Positions 31,757-41,368 of a stretch of 64,000 bases of DNA are shown in pieces; within the stretch, counting starts at the first letter, position 1; each line of letters starts with the position of its first letter. The notes beneath the pieces were generated by a model. It saw only the letters and a list, made by a program, of their open reading frames with translations, searched no databases and was not told the DNA's origin. Position numbers and translations under genes: made by a program. This stretch comes from Rhodococcus triatomae. GTDB taxonomy: Bacteria > Actinomycetota > Actinomycetes > Mycobacteriales > Mycobacteriaceae. The DNA lies in NCBI RefSeq assembly GCF_014217785.1, contig NZ_CP048814.1, positions 2,666,001 through 2,730,000 of the forward strand, given 5' to 3'.

Positions 31757-34700
31757 TCAGTGGCGGTTCTGGCGCGCGATCAGTTCGCTGACACTCACCG
31801 CGTTGGAATCCTCCGCGCGGTGCCTCCCCGCGGTTCCCTGCGTCGGCTCCTCCCGGTGGCGGCGTCCGCTGGGCTGCTCGGTGGCGTCCGCCTCGTCCCG
31901 GGGTTCGGTGGCGGGGGGAGTGAGTGGGCGTCTCGGCGACGGTGTGACGGGGGCAGCCCCGGTCGGTCCCGAATCGGGAGCGGACGGCGGCTGAGGCCGG
32001 CTGCGTGGGGGGAGCGGTGGGAGCGGATTGCGCGTGCTTCCACCGCTCGACGGCGATGCGTTCGCGGGCCGACCGTTCGCGCCGTTCCCGGTAGCGCCGT
32101 GCCCGTTGGCGCCCGTGAACTCATTGGCCCCGTTGCCGTTGCTTCCGTGTCCGGGCGAGCCGTTCGCCCCGGTCGGGGCAGGGGAGGAGCGCTCGATGTC
32201 GGGCCGTGGGCGCTCCCGTCCGGAGGTGCTCCGCAGGTCCGCGAGCCAACTCTCGATCGGTCGCGACTCGGTGTGCGGTCCACCGGGTCGGCCGCCGCCC
32301 GGTGCGCTCGGGGCCGCAGGCCGTTCGGTGGGCAGGGCGCTCGTCGCGGGAGCGGCGGTCGCACCGGGAACGTCGTCGGGGATCTCCGGAGCCCGTTCCG
32401 GGCGTCCCGTCGCCGACCGGCGGGCCTCGTTGCGGGCTTGCTCGGCTGCCTTCTGCTCGTCGGTGATCTGCTGGGCCAGCATCTGAGCGGTGACCAGCGG
32501 AATCGGTTCGGTGAGTGGCTCCGGCTTGCGGGGGGCCTGACGCTGTGGGGCGACGGCGGTGGCGACACCGGCACCGGCCGCGGCGGGAACCGCGCCCACC
32601 GGGGTGAGTTCCGGGACGTCGCTGGGCATCAGTTCGTTGTCCAGGATCGGTTCACCCAGTCCGATCTTCTCCTGGAGGCGCTTCATCCAGGCCGGGGCCC
32701 ACCAGCAGTCGTCGCCGAGAAGCTTCATCACGGCCGGGACGAGGAACATGCGGATCAGGGTGGCGTCGATGACCAGCGCGGCGATCATGCCGTAGGCGAT
32801 GTACTTCATCATCACCAGTTCGGAGAAGCCGAACGCGCCGGTCACCACGATGAGGATCAGTGCGGCCGCGGTGATGATCCGCCCGGTGTGCGAGGTGCCG
32901 ATCCGGATGGCCTCGGTGGTGCTCGCGCCCTGCGCCCGCGCCTCGACCATCCGCGAGAGTAGGAACACCTCGTAGTCGATGGACAGGCCGTAGACGATCG
33001 CGATGATCAGCACCAGCACCGGCGACATGATCGGACCGGGGGTGAAGTTCAGCAGTTCCGAGCCGTGACCGTCGATGAAGATCCAGGTCAGGATGCCGAG
33101 CGTCGATCCCAGTCCCAGGGCACTCATGAGGGCGGCCTTGATGGGCAGCACCAGGGAGCCGAACGCGAGGAACATCAACAGGGTCGTCAACAGGACCACG
33201 CCGATGACCATGATCGGCAGATGGTGCAGCAGGGCCGCGATCGAGTCGTATTCGATCGCGGGCGTGCCGCCGACGAGCATCTGGACGCCGTCGGGCACGT
33301 CGATGCCGCGCAGGTACTCGATGGTCGCGGCGGAGTCGTTGCGGTCGGTCAGCCCGGCCTTGAGGACGGTGACGCCGTCCTTGGTGGGGCCGGTCGGGGT
33401 GAACTGCTCCACCAGGCCCGGCGCACCGCTCGCTTCCCGGATGATCGTGCCCAGCTCGCGGCCGTCGGCATCGGTGACGACGAGTTTGACCGGCTCGGTC
33501 CGCTGGCCGGGGAACATCTCGTCGAACTGCTCCTGCGCCAGGCGGGTGGAGCTGTCCGGGGGCAGATAGGTCTCGTTGATACCGCCGAACTTGATGCCCG
33601 TGAGCGGGACGATCAGCAGCAGCAGGCCGACGACGATCGGGATCGTCACCTTGAGCGGGTTGCGCATCACCCAGCGGGTCAGGCGGCCCCAGACGCTGGC
33701 CTCGATCTCCTCCGCGCTCTTGGTCTGGCGCAGGCGTTTGAAGGTGAGCGCATCGACACGACGGCCGATGATGCCGAGCAGCGCGGGCAGGATCGTGATC
33801 GAGGCGATCGCGGCGAGGGTCACCGTGGCGATGGCGCCGTAGGCGACCGACTTGAGGAAGCCCTGCGGGAACAGGACCAGTCCGCCGAGGGCGGCGACGA
33901 TCGTGGTCGCGGAGAACACCACCGTCCGGCCCGCCGTCATGACGGTGCGCCGCACCGCGGCGCCGACTTCGTACCCCTCGCCGAGTTCCTCGCGGAACCG
34001 GCTGACGATGAACAGCCCGTAGTCGATCGCCAGCCCGAGGCCGACGAGGGAGACGACCGGAGCGACGAACGAGTTCACCTCGGTGAAGTTGGTGATGAGC
34101 CGGACGACGCCGTTGGCGGCGACGACGGTGAGGCCGCCGATGATCAGCGGCAGCGCGGCCGCGACGATGCCGCCGAACACGAAGAAGAGCAGGATGCCCA
34201 CCGCAGGGATCGCGAGGAGCTCCATCCGCTTGATGTCCTGCGCCATCGTGTCGTTGAGCGCGCCCGCGACCGGCTGGAGACCGGCGAGCTCGACGTCGAT
34301 GCCGTCGATGTAGAAGACGTCCTTGATCGCCCGGAAGTTCGCGGTCACCTCGGTGTCGTTGGCACCGGCGATCGCGATCGACTCGATCGCGTACTGACGG
34401 TCCTCGGACGCGAACTGGGCGAACTTGGGGGCGTTGCCGACCTCGAAGAACCCGCCGTTGGCCTTGAGGATCTGGTCGGGGTTCTCGTCGAGGGCCCGCT
34501 GGAGATGGGCCGAGACCGTCTCCTGGAACTCCGGGTCGTCGACCGTCGTGCCGTCCGGGGCCTTGTACAGCGCGAGGACGTCGCCCATGGTGTCGCGGCC
34601 GAAGGTCTCGTCAGCGAGGATGGACGCCGCGACCGACTCCGAGGCGGGATCGTCCCATCCGCTCTGGCTCAGGTGATCCTCGAGGGACAAGCCGTAGCCC

Positions 34701-34783
34701 GCCAGCCCGAGCATTGCCGCGACCATGACACCGATGACGGTGAATCGAGCTCGGTAGACGATGCTTCCCCAGCTGGCGAACAC
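31757..34783 (-). CDS. mmpL3: MmpL3 trehalose monomycolate transporter (RND/MMPL)
   Basis: A 1008-residue RND-type protein: first helix TVIGVMVAAMLGLAGYG, a large periplasmic loop, a helix bundle with GLAIDYGLFIVSRF (proton-relay Asp254-Tyr255), a second loop, and helices with GLSIDYEVFLLSRM (Asp603-Tyr604). The roughly 250-residue cytoplasmic tail is rich in Pro, Gly and Asn (GANGSPGHGSNGNGANE). The paired Asp-Tyr motifs, together with the adjacent NYN-domain gene and trmB, identify it as MmpL3, which exports trehalose monomycolate for the outer membrane and is essential in mycobacteria. Start GTG 34783 has AGGAG 7 bases upstream. Third gene of trmB-NYN-mmpL3. Confidence 0.95.
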   Translation of the reverse strand: MFASWGSIVYRARFTVIGVMVAAMLGLAGYGLSLEDHLSQSGWDDPASESVAASILADETFGRDTMGDVLALYKAPDGTTVDDPEFQETVSAHLQRALDENPDQILKANGGFFEVGNAPKFAQFASEDRQYAIESIAIAGANDTEVTANFRAIKDVFYIDGIDVELAGLQPVAGALNDTMAQDIKRMELLAIPAVGILLFFVFGGIVAAALPLIIGGLTVVAANGVVRLITNFTEVNSFVAPVVSLVGLGLAIDYGLFIVSRFREELGEGYEVGAAVRRTVMTAGRTVVFSATTIVAALGGLVLFPQGFLKSVAYGAIATVTLAAIASITILPALLGIIGRRVDALTFKRLRQTKSAEEIEASVWGRLTRWVMRNPLKVTIPIVVGLLLLIVPLTGIKFGGINETYLPPDSSTRLAQEQFDEMFPGQRTEPVKLVVTDADGRELGTIIREASGAPGLVEQFTPTGPTKDGVTVLKAGLTDRNDSAATIEYLRGIDVPDGVQMLVGGTPAIEYDSIAALLHHLPIMVIGVVLLTTLLMFLAFGSLVLPIKAALMSALGLGSTLGILTWIFIDGHGSELLNFTPGPIMSPVLVLIIAIVYGLSIDYEVFLLSRMVEARAQGASTTEAIRIGTSHTGRIITAAALILIVVTGAFGFSELVMMKYIAYGMIAALVIDATLIRMFLVPAVMKLLGDDCWWAPAWMKRLQEKIGLGEPILDNELMPSDVPELTPVGAVPAAAGAGVATAVAPQRQAPRKPEPLTEPIPLVTAQMLAQQITDEQKAAEQARNEARRSATGRPERAPEIPDDVPGATAAPATSALPTERPAAPSAPGGGRPGGPHTESRPIESWLADLRSTSGRERPRPDIERSSPAPTGANGSPGHGSNGNGANEFTGANGHGATGNGANGRPANASPSSGGSTRNPLPPLPPRSRPQPPSAPDSGPTGAAPVTPSPRRPLTPPATEPRDEADATEQPSGRRHREEPTQGTAGRHRAEDSNAVSVSELIARQNRH

Positions 34784-34793
34784 TGATCAACTC

Positions 34794-35507
34794 CTACTCG
34801 GCAGCGCTTTTCCGCCCGACGAGCAGGGCGGAGAGCGGTCGGAACGGCTGCAACCAGGCGCCCTCGTCGGGCAACGTGTCGAGACTGATCCGCGGCAGCG
34901 GCTCCCGGAACACGCCCGGGATGTCCTCGAGGTCGACGAAGTCCAACAACTCCGAGGACACAGCCCAGCTGGCATGCTCCCGGAATCCGAGCACCTGGAC
35001 TGCAATCCCGGTTGCTGCGATGTCCTCCAACGGTTCACGAAACGCCTGACCGTCGGCCGACGCCACCATGACCCCGGCCAGCCCTTCGCTCTGCCGCAGG
35101 GCGATGTGGTCGAGCATGTCGGAATCGACATCGCTGTCCTCATCGATCTTCGGCTTGGCGAACACCGCGAAACCCACATTACGCAAGGCCTCGACCCACG
35201 GACGGACGACATCGGCGCTACCAGGGGCGATGTTCGTGAAGACGGTCGCTTCCGGCTCGAGCGCGCTGCCGGAGGTGGCGGAAATCTCGGCCGTCCGGCT
35301 CAGTAGCCAGCGTCCGAGTGCGTCGAATCGTGGCCGGTAGGCGGCGGTGGGCCGGCCACCGAGGATGGCGCCGAGTCCCATGTCGAGGTTCGGTGCGTCC
35401 CACACCAGCAGCACTCGGCCGGGGTGGCGGACGTCACGGGACGCATCGGCGGCCGAAGGCTCCGAGGCGGTGCCGGGGAGACCTGCGACCTGTTCGCTGA
35501 CACTCAT
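34794..35507 (-). CDS. NYN domain protein (PIN-like nuclease fold)
   Basis: A 237-residue protein with the NYN start VLLVWDAPNLDMGLGAILGG (Asp and Asn of the active site) and a second acidic cluster DEDSDVDSDMLDHIA, then GVMVASADGQAF and VLGFREHASWAVSSELLDF. NYN domains are RNA-processing PIN-like nucleases; mycobacterial Rv0207c is the positional homologue. ATG 35507 overlaps the trmB stop by four bases (ATGA), and mmpL3 follows after 10 bp, so the three genes form one translationally coupled unit. The link between a putative RNase and mycolate export is unexplained. Confidence 0.82.
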   Translation of the reverse strand: MSVSEQVAGLPGTASEPSAADASRDVRHPGRVLLVWDAPNLDMGLGAILGGRPTAAYRPRFDALGRWLLSRTAEISATSGSALEPEATVFTNIAPGSADVVRPWVEALRNVGFAVFAKPKIDEDSDVDSDMLDHIALRQSEGLAGVMVASADGQAFREPLEDIAATGIAVQVLGFREHASWAVSSELLDFVDLEDIPGVFREPLPRISLDTLPDEGAWLQPFRPLSALLVGRKSAAE

Positions 35508-36289
35508 GATCTGATCCTGCCCCAGATGAACTCGTTGATCGTGCTTCCGGCGCGATGGGCCTTGTCCTCGAACTTCGTCACCGGGCGTTCGTGCGTCATC
35601 GGTGACTCCCAGTCGAGAGCGGTCAGTGCGGGCTCGGCGCCACCGACCTCGGCGATCCACTCCGCGTACTCGGCGTGATCGGTGGCGACGTGCAGGACGC
35701 CGCCGGGCCGCAGCCGGCTCGCGATCAGCGCGAAGGTGGACGCCTGCAGCAGCCGCCGCTTGTGGTGCCGCGCCTTCGGCCACGGATCCGGGAAGAAGAC
35801 CCGGACCCCGGTGAGAGAGGCCGGTGCCACCATGTTCTCGAGGACCTCGACGGCGTCGCCGCGCAGCACCCGGACATTGGGGATGTCGTCGCGCTCGATC
35901 TGTTGCAGCAGCTGGGCCAGGCCCGGCCGGTACACCTCGACGGCCAGGAGGTTCACGTGCGGTTCGGCCTTCGCCATCGCCGCGGTCGCGGTGCCGGTGC
36001 CGGACCCGATCTCGAGGACGAGCGGCGCCTGTCGGCCGAACCATGCGGTGGTGTCGAGCAGGGTGTCCCCGACCTCGGCGCCGACCTGCGGCCACATCCG
36101 GTCCCAGGCCTGCTGCTGCGCGGGTGTGAGGGAACCGCGGCGGGACCGGAAACTCGTCACCCGGGGGTGCAGCCGGGATCCGCGGGAGCGCCCGGTGTCC
36201 CCGTCGCCCTGACGTCCGTCGAACGAGGCGGCCGCGTCGTCGGGTGCCGGGCCGGCGGACGCCGGGGTTTCCTGATCTGCGTGGTTCAC
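35504..36289 (-). CDS. trmB: tRNA (guanine-N7-)-methyltransferase TrmB
   Basis: A 261-residue SAM-dependent methyltransferase making m7G46 in tRNA. Motifs: SFRSRRGSLTPAQQQAW, the SAM loop LVLEIGSGTGTATAAMA, AVEVYRPGLAQLL, GDAVEVLENM, the family signature VFFPDPWPKARHHKRRLLQ and ATDHAEYAEW, and VTKFEDKAHRAGSTINEFIW at the end. A 40-residue low-complexity N-terminal extension precedes the conserved part. Start GTG 36289 (MNHADQETP); the frame extends to 36325 without a ribosome-binding site. First gene of the trmB-NYN-mmpL3 unit and divergent from the GTPase pair. Confidence 0.92.
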   Translation of the reverse strand: MNHADQETPASAGPAPDDAAASFDGRQGDGDTGRSRGSRLHPRVTSFRSRRGSLTPAQQQAWDRMWPQVGAEVGDTLLDTTAWFGRQAPLVLEIGSGTGTATAAMAKAEPHVNLLAVEVYRPGLAQLLQQIERDDIPNVRVLRGDAVEVLENMVAPASLTGVRVFFPDPWPKARHHKRRLLQASTFALIASRLRPGGVLHVATDHAEYAEWIAEVGGAEPALTALDWESPMTHERPVTKFEDKAHRAGSTINEFIWGRIRS

Positions 36290-36479
36290 CGGACCATTGT
36301 CACGTATGAACCCGGGTTGCGGCACACGGGTCTCGAGTTCTGGTCGAGACTTTGTGCCTGTTCGCCCTCGTGCCTGCCCGGTTGAGCGGCCGGTATGTGG
36401 TGGGTCTGACAGAATCGGCGGACGGCGGGGCGGGCCGGGTGGGCCCGGGAAGCGCAGAAGGAGAGAAGGGGGACCGGCG

Positions 36480-37379
36480 ATGGACGGCCACGAGGTACAC
36501 GCCCACGAGGTGCACGCCCGCGATCTGATCGACGAGCTGTATGCACTCGATCGCGCGGCCGGAGCCGTGGACCCGGATGCCGCGGAGGCGGTTCGCGACG
36601 CGGTGCAGGTATATCTCGCACCGGTCCGGATCCAGGTGGTCGGCCGGGCAGGGGTCGGGCGGACGTCGGTCGCCGAACTGGTGCGCGCGCTGGGCGCGGA
36701 GTCGGCTGCGGGGCGGTTCGGCGCGGCGAACCCGTCGGCGCGGACCGTCCTCGTGTCCGAGACCGGGGCCGTCGACGCCCCCGGGGCCGAGGATCCCGAG
36801 GTCGACGCGGACGTCGTCGTCTATGTGCTCGTCGACCCACCGCGGGATGCCGACCGGGCCGTGCTGGCGCGGCTCGACCAGGTGGTGGCAGTACTCAACA
36901 AGGCCGACACCCTCGAGGACCCGGAGTCGCGCGCACGAGCCTGCGGTGACGATCTCGGCGTCCGGACGCTGCCGCTCGTCGCGGCGGGTGCGCACGCCAA
37001 CGGCACGGTGTTGCGGCCCGCGCTGACCGACCTGATCGAGCAGGTGCTCGCGTCCCGCGGGGCGGCTCTGCTGGACGAGGTGCGGATCCAGGCGGCCAGG
37101 AGTTCGGCCCGCGACGTTCTGGAGACGTTCCTCGTCGGCGATCGTGCGGTCGGCCTCGCCGCTCGGGTGGCGCGCGCCGGGCTGCCGGACCTCGCCGCAC
37201 GGGAACCGGAGTATCCCGCGACCGCCGAGGATGCGCTGCGCTGCGCGGCGTGGTGGAAGGCGCGCCTCGCCGAGGAGGGCTCGCCGCGGCGCCGCAGCCG
37301 GATCCGCGACATCCATCGTGAGTGCATCAGGATCTGGGCGAGGTCGGCACGGACCCCGACCGTCGGGCACGGCACGTGA
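36480..37379 (+). CDS. GTPase-like protein with a degenerate P-loop (first of a tandem pair)
   Basis: A 299-residue protein. VVGRAGVGRTSVAELV is a Walker A motif in which the invariant Lys is Arg61; VAVLNKADTLEDP supplies the G4 N140-K-A-D143, so the fold is GTPase but hydrolysis is doubtful. The C-terminal part is helical (ARSSARDVLETFLVGD). No membrane helix is predicted. ATG 36480 starts MDGHEVHAHEVHARDLID. The next gene begins inside its stop (GTGA). Mycobacterial Rv0209 is the positional counterpart, of unknown function. Together with its partner it resembles tandem dynamin-like pairs such as IniA/IniC, but this is inference. Confidence 0.75.
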   Translation: MDGHEVHAHEVHARDLIDELYALDRAAGAVDPDAAEAVRDAVQVYLAPVRIQVVGRAGVGRTSVAELVRALGAESAAGRFGAANPSARTVLVSETGAVDAPGAEDPEVDADVVVYVLVDPPRDADRAVLARLDQVVAVLNKADTLEDPESRARACGDDLGVRTLPLVAAGAHANGTVLRPALTDLIEQVLASRGAALLDEVRIQAARSSARDVLETFLVGDRAVGLAARVARAGLPDLAAREPEYPATAEDALRCAAWWKARLAEEGSPRRRSRIRDIHRECIRIWARSARTPTVGHGT

Positions 37380-38929
37380 CGACCGGCCCCGCAGGTTCCG
37401 TCCGAGACGATCCGTCCTCGGCCGTCCCGTCGGCCGCCCGGTCGGTCATCGCCCGATGGAACCCCGAGGGGCTGCGCCGGCTCGGTGCCGACGGTGTCCA
37501 CGTGGCGGGACCGCCTCGATCCGGAAAGAGCACGATCGAAGACGAACTGCGCCGCCGCGTACCGGCGGGCGTCGACATCGTCGCCGACCCCGCCGAGGCC
37601 TCGGTCGTGCTCATGCTGCTCGATGCTTCCGCGGCGCTGGGCCGCGAAGAGCTCGCCGTTCTCGACGCCGCCGCGCCGAGGCCGGTGGATTCGACGGTGC
37701 CGCTGCCCGTCGACGTGGTGTTCGCACTCAACAAGACGGACGTGCACCGGGACTGGCCGTCGGTGGCGGAGCGGAACGCCGAGTTGCTGGCCCGGCACGA
37801 CTCCCGCTTCGGCCGGACACCCATCCACCCGGTGTCCGCGCGGGGCCCGTCGGGCGTCGAGGAGCTGCTCACTGCGATTCTCGACGCGGCTCGGGCGCGC
37901 CGGACACCGCAGCGTCGTGTCGAGAGTTCGCGTGCATTGGTGGCGAACACCGAGGAGATGATCGCCGGCACTGCCCGCGCCGTCCGAGCCGGCACCGCGG
38001 AGGCCGCGCTGCGCGCGGAACGGGTCCGGGTCGCCGCGCGTCGTGACGGTGGCCGTGCCGAGCGGGTCGCCGCGCTGCGCGGCCGGGTCCAACTGGCCAA
38101 GGTGGAACTGTTGCACGAGGTCGCCGGCCTGGCCCGGACGGCGACGACCACGGCCCGTACCGACATCGACCGGGCCGACCGCCGCGCGCTCGCCGACTTC
38201 CCGTCCCGGCTGGCCGAGCAGTCGGCCGAGCACACCGCGATCGTCGAGGATCTGGTCGCGCGCCGGGTCGAGGATCTGGCGCGGTCGGTCGGTACCACCG
38301 TGTCGGCTGCCGGACCGGGGGTGCCGGCCGCCGCCCCCGTCCCGTCCGTCTCCGCCGGTCCCGGGGGTGACTCCGACGACTTCGAGGGCCCCGAGCGCCG
38401 CCGCCGTGGTCTCGAGGACCAGATGGCGATCCTCCTCGGCGCCTCCGCGGGACTGGGGCTCGGGCGGCTCGCCGTGTCGCCGCTGACCACGGTCCCCGCC
38501 CTGGACATCGCGTCGATACCCGTGACCTTGGTGCTCGGCGCCGGTGCCGCCTGGTGGTTGATGCGTGCGCGTGCGCACATCGCCGATCGCGCCCACATGC
38601 GCCAGTGGGCGAACGAGACCGTCGCGCACGTGCGGGGCCGATGGGAACAGATCGTTCTCGCCCGGCTGCTCGAGGCGGAATCGCGGCTCGGTGAACAGAT
38701 CATCGCCGATGCTCGCGCCCACGCCGCCGAGGTCGACGAACGGCTGGCCGCGATAGATCTCGAGCTGCGCAGGCTCAACGGTCAGCGGGCCGGCAAGCTC
38801 GCCGCCTGCGAGAAGGACCTGGAAGTGTTGGCAGAGGCCGCGCAGGAGCTCGCGAGCGAGGACGGTCGGCATGTCGTGCGTCATACTGAGCGAGAAAACG
38901 ACGCCGGGGGCTCCCGCGGACCGGGGTGA
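37376..38929 (+). CDS. Membrane-associated P-loop GTPase (second of a tandem pair)
   Basis: A 517-residue protein. VHVAGPPRSGKSTIEDEL is a canonical Walker A (Lys51), VVFALNKTDVHRDW the G4 N119-K-T-D122, and IHPVSARGPSGVEELL the G5 region. A long Arg/Glu-rich coiled-coil segment follows (RGRVQLAKVELLHEVAGLAR and so on), then two hydrophobic helices (MAILLGASAGLGLGRLA and IPVTLVLGAGAAWWLM) and a C-terminal coiled coil. This order matches bacterial dynamin-like proteins that remodel membranes. GTG 37376 overlaps the previous stop, indicating stoichiometric co-translation with the degenerate partner. Positional homologue Rv0210; function unproven. Confidence 0.78.
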   Translation: MTTGPAGSVRDDPSSAVPSAARSVIARWNPEGLRRLGADGVHVAGPPRSGKSTIEDELRRRVPAGVDIVADPAEASVVLMLLDASAALGREELAVLDAAAPRPVDSTVPLPVDVVFALNKTDVHRDWPSVAERNAELLARHDSRFGRTPIHPVSARGPSGVEELLTAILDAARARRTPQRRVESSRALVANTEEMIAGTARAVRAGTAEAALRAERVRVAARRDGGRAERVAALRGRVQLAKVELLHEVAGLARTATTTARTDIDRADRRALADFPSRLAEQSAEHTAIVEDLVARRVEDLARSVGTTVSAAGPGVPAAAPVPSVSAGPGGDSDDFEGPERRRRGLEDQMAILLGASAGLGLGRLAVSPLTTVPALDIASIPVTLVLGAGAAWWLMRARAHIADRAHMRQWANETVAHVRGRWEQIVLARLLEAESRLGEQIIADARAHAAEVDERLAAIDLELRRLNGQRAGKLAACEKDLEVLAEAAQELASEDGRHVVRHTERENDAGGSRGPG

Positions 38930-38975
38930 GCGCGCTACCGTCGTCTCACCGACCGTGCGTGAAGGGGGAGACCCG

Positions 38976-39278
38976 ATGGCAACCATGGACAGTCCACTGC
39001 TGCCCGAGCTCGATCCGGAGACCTTCGGCCACGATTCCGGCCCGGTCGCTCTCACACACCTGACCCACGACATCGACGGAGACGGGGTCCTCGACACCCA
39101 GACCTTCTCGGTCGGGGATTCCACCGTCGTCGCCTCGGACACGGATGGCGACGGCGATGCCGACCACCTCACGATGTTCGACTCGGACGGTGGATTCGAA
39201 TCCTGGGAGTTCCGGCGCGCCGACGACGGGTCCGAGTCCTGGACCCGGACGGACGAGGGCAGTCTCTCCGGCCTGTGA
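38976..39278 (+). CDS. Small acidic protein with Asp-rich calcium-binding-like repeats
   Basis: A 100-residue acidic protein starting MATMDSPLLPELDPETFGHD. Two DxDxDGxxD-type loops (DIDGDGVLDTQTF and DTDGDGDADHLTMF) plus FDSDGGFESWEF resemble EF-hand or thrombospondin type 3 calcium sites. There is no signal peptide. ATG 38976 has GGGGGAG 8 bases upstream. It lies 46 bp after the GTPase gene on the same strand and could be co-transcribed. Similar short Asp-repeat proteins occur in Rhodococcus; function unknown. Confidence 0.7.
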   Translation: MATMDSPLLPELDPETFGHDSGPVALTHLTHDIDGDGVLDTQTFSVGDSTVVASDTDGDGDADHLTMFDSDGGFESWEFRRADDGSESWTRTDEGSLSGL

Positions 39279-39362
39279 GGTGAGCCACCTCTCCTGCGCT
39301 GCGGGGTGTCGCGTCACCGGGTGGTACTGGATCGATCCTGTGACAGATCCGACCGCACCCGG

Positions 39363-39394
39363 TTGTCGATGGGGGTACTTGTCGAGTTAACCTC
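39363..39394 (+). promoter_or_regulatory. Possible promoter region of pckG
   Basis: TTGTCG near 39365 and TAACCT near 39390 are 18-19 bases apart, in an AT-rich patch within the 238-bp gap before pckG. Other hexamers nearby (TATGAA) could serve instead, so the assignment is weak. Nothing else is recognisable in this gap. Confidence 0.3.
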
Positions 39395-39516
39395 TATGAA
39401 TAGGACACCCGGCGCCCGCGTCGTCCATGCGCCTGTGGACGGCCTGGCGTGGCCCCGCCGAGAGGGGAAATCGGATGGTGCACGCATCCGATCCCGGCCC
39501 ACCCCAGGAGAGTTTG

Positions 39517-41346
39517 ATGACCTCAGCGACCATTCCCGGTCTGAACGGAACCGATGGCACTCCCCCCACGCAGCACAGTGAGCTGCTCGCCTGGGTGCGC
39601 GAGGTTGCCGAGCTCACCCAGCCCGATCGTGTCGTCTGGGCAGACGGATCCGAAGAGGAATGGGATCGTCTGACGTCGCAGCTGGTCGAGGCAGGTACCT
39701 TCACCCGCCTGAACGACGAGAAGAAGCCGAATTCGTTCCTCGGCAACTCGGACCCGTCGGACGTGGCACGTGTCGAGTCGCGCACGTACATCTGCTCGAA
39801 GGAGGAGATCGACGCCGGCCCCACCAACAACTGGATGGACCCGGCGGAGATGCGGTCGATCATGACCGAGCTCTACCGGGGCAGCATGCGCGGACGCACC
39901 ATGTACGTGGTGCCGTTCTGCATGGGCCCGCTCGGCGCGGAGGATCCGAAACTGGGCGTCGAGATCACCGACTCCGAGTACGTCGTGGTGTCGATGAAGA
40001 TCATGACCCGCATGGGTGCGGCCGCCCTCGACAAGCTCGGCACGGACAAACCGTTCGTCAAGGCACTGCACTCGGTGGGCGCTCCGCTCGAGCCGGGCCA
40101 GCAGGACGTGCCGTGGCCGTGCAACGACACGAAGTACATCACCCACTTCCCGGAGGACCGGGAGATCTGGTCCTACGGATCCGGCTACGGCGGCAACGCC
40201 CTGCTCGGCAAGAAGTGCTACTCGCTGCGCATCGCCTCGGCGATGGCCCACGACGAGGGCTGGCTGGCCGAGCACATGCTCATCCTCAAGCTGATCTCGC
40301 CGGAGAACAAGAACTACTACATCGCGGCAGCGTTCCCCTCCGCCTGCGGCAAGACGAACCTCGCGATGATCCAGCCGACCATCCCGGGCTGGCGTGCCGA
40401 GACCCTCGGCGACGACATCGCATGGATGCGTTTCGGCAAGGACGGCCGCCTCTACGCCGTCAACCCCGAATTCGGCTTCTTCGGTGTCGCTCCCGGCACC
40501 AACCACGGCTCGAACCCCAACGCCATGAAGACCGTGGACGCGGGCAACACGCTCTACACGAACGTGGCGCGCACCGACGACGGTGACGTGTGGTGGGAGG
40601 GCCTCGAGGGCACCCCCGAGCACCTGATCGACTGGCTCGGAAACGACTGGACGCCGGAGTCCGACACCAAGGCCGCGCACCCGAACTCGCGGTACTGCAC
40701 CCCGATGTCGCAGTGCCCGATCCTCGCCCCGGAGTGGGACGACCCGCAGGGTGTGCCGATCTCGGCGATCCTGTTCGGTGGGCGCCGCAAGACCACGGTT
40801 CCACTGGTCAGCGAGTCCCTCGACTGGCAGCACGGAACCTTCCTCGGTGCCACGCTCTCGTCCGAGCAGACCGCGGCCGCCGAGGGCAAGGTCGGCACCG
40901 TCCGCCGCGACCCGATGGCGATGCTGCCGTTCATCGGCTACAACGCCGGCGACTACATCAACCACTGGATCAACATCGGCAAGAACGCCGATGCGGAGAA
41001 GCTGCCGAAGATCTTCTACGTGAACTGGTTCCGCCGCGGTGACGACGGCCGCTTCCTGTGGCCCGGTTTCGGCGAGAACTCCCGCGTCCTCAAGTGGATC
41101 GTGGACCGGATCGAGCACAAGGCCGGTGCCCAGCCCACTCCGATCGGGTACGTGCCGACCGCTGCGGATCTGGACCTGGACGGCCTGGACGTCGAAGCCG
41201 GTGACGTGGACGAGGCGCTCGCCGTCTCGGTCGACGAATGGAAGGAAGAGGTGCCGCTGATCGAGGAGTGGTTCGAATTCCTCGGTGAGAAGGTGCCGTC
41301 CGGCGTCCGGGACGAGTTCGAGGCACTCAAGCAGCGTCTCGGCTGA
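39517..41346 (+). CDS. pckG: Phosphoenolpyruvate carboxykinase (GTP)
   Basis: A 609-residue enzyme that converts oxaloacetate and GTP to PEP, CO2 and GDP, the entry step of gluconeogenesis when the cell grows on lipids. The GTP-type signature is complete: [37 protein letters not shown], the kinase loop [15 protein letters not shown] (with the reactive Cys), [10 protein letters not shown] (metal-binding Asp), [14 protein letters not shown], and [15 protein letters not shown] 39517 has AGGAG 7 bases upstream; the frame extends further without support. A perfect 19-bp hairpin lies just downstream. Lipid and steroid degradation genes in the window fit its role. Confidence 0.97.
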   Translation: MTSATIPGLNGTDGTPPTQHSELLAWVREVAELTQPDRVVWADGSEEEWDRLTSQLVEAGTFTRLNDEKKPNSFLGNSDPSDVARVESRTYICSKEEIDAGPTNNWMDPAEMRSIMTELYRGSMRGRTMYVVPFCMGPLGAEDPKLGVEITDSEYVVVSMKIMTRMGAAALDKLGTDKPFVKALHSVGAPLEPGQQDVPWPCNDTKYITHFPEDREIWSYGSGYGGNALLGKKCYSLRIASAMAHDEGWLAEHMLILKLISPENKNYYIAAAFPSACGKTNLAMIQPTIPGWRAETLGDDIAWMRFGKDGRLYAVNPEFGFFGVAPGTNHGSNPNAMKTVDAGNTLYTNVARTDDGDVWWEGLEGTPEHLIDWLGNDWTPESDTKAAHPNSRYCTPMSQCPILAPEWDDPQGVPISAILFGGRRKTTVPLVSESLDWQHGTFLGATLSSEQTAAAEGKVGTVRRDPMAMLPFIGYNAGDYINHWINIGKNADAEKLPKIFYVNWFRRGDDGRFLWPGFGENSRVLKWIVDRIEHKAGAQPTPIGYVPTAADLDLDGLDVEAGDVDEALAVSVDEWKEEVPLIEEWFEFLGEKVPSGVRDEFEALKQRLG

Positions 41347-41368
41347 TCGTCAACCTTTTCGCTCACGA

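Noticed and set aside
33065-34786. 573-codon plus-strand ORF opposite mmpL3
   Set aside because: Antisense shadow of mmpL3 caused by high GC; composition is low-complexity Asp/Arg/Gly with no domain, and mmpL3 has clear motifs on the other strand.
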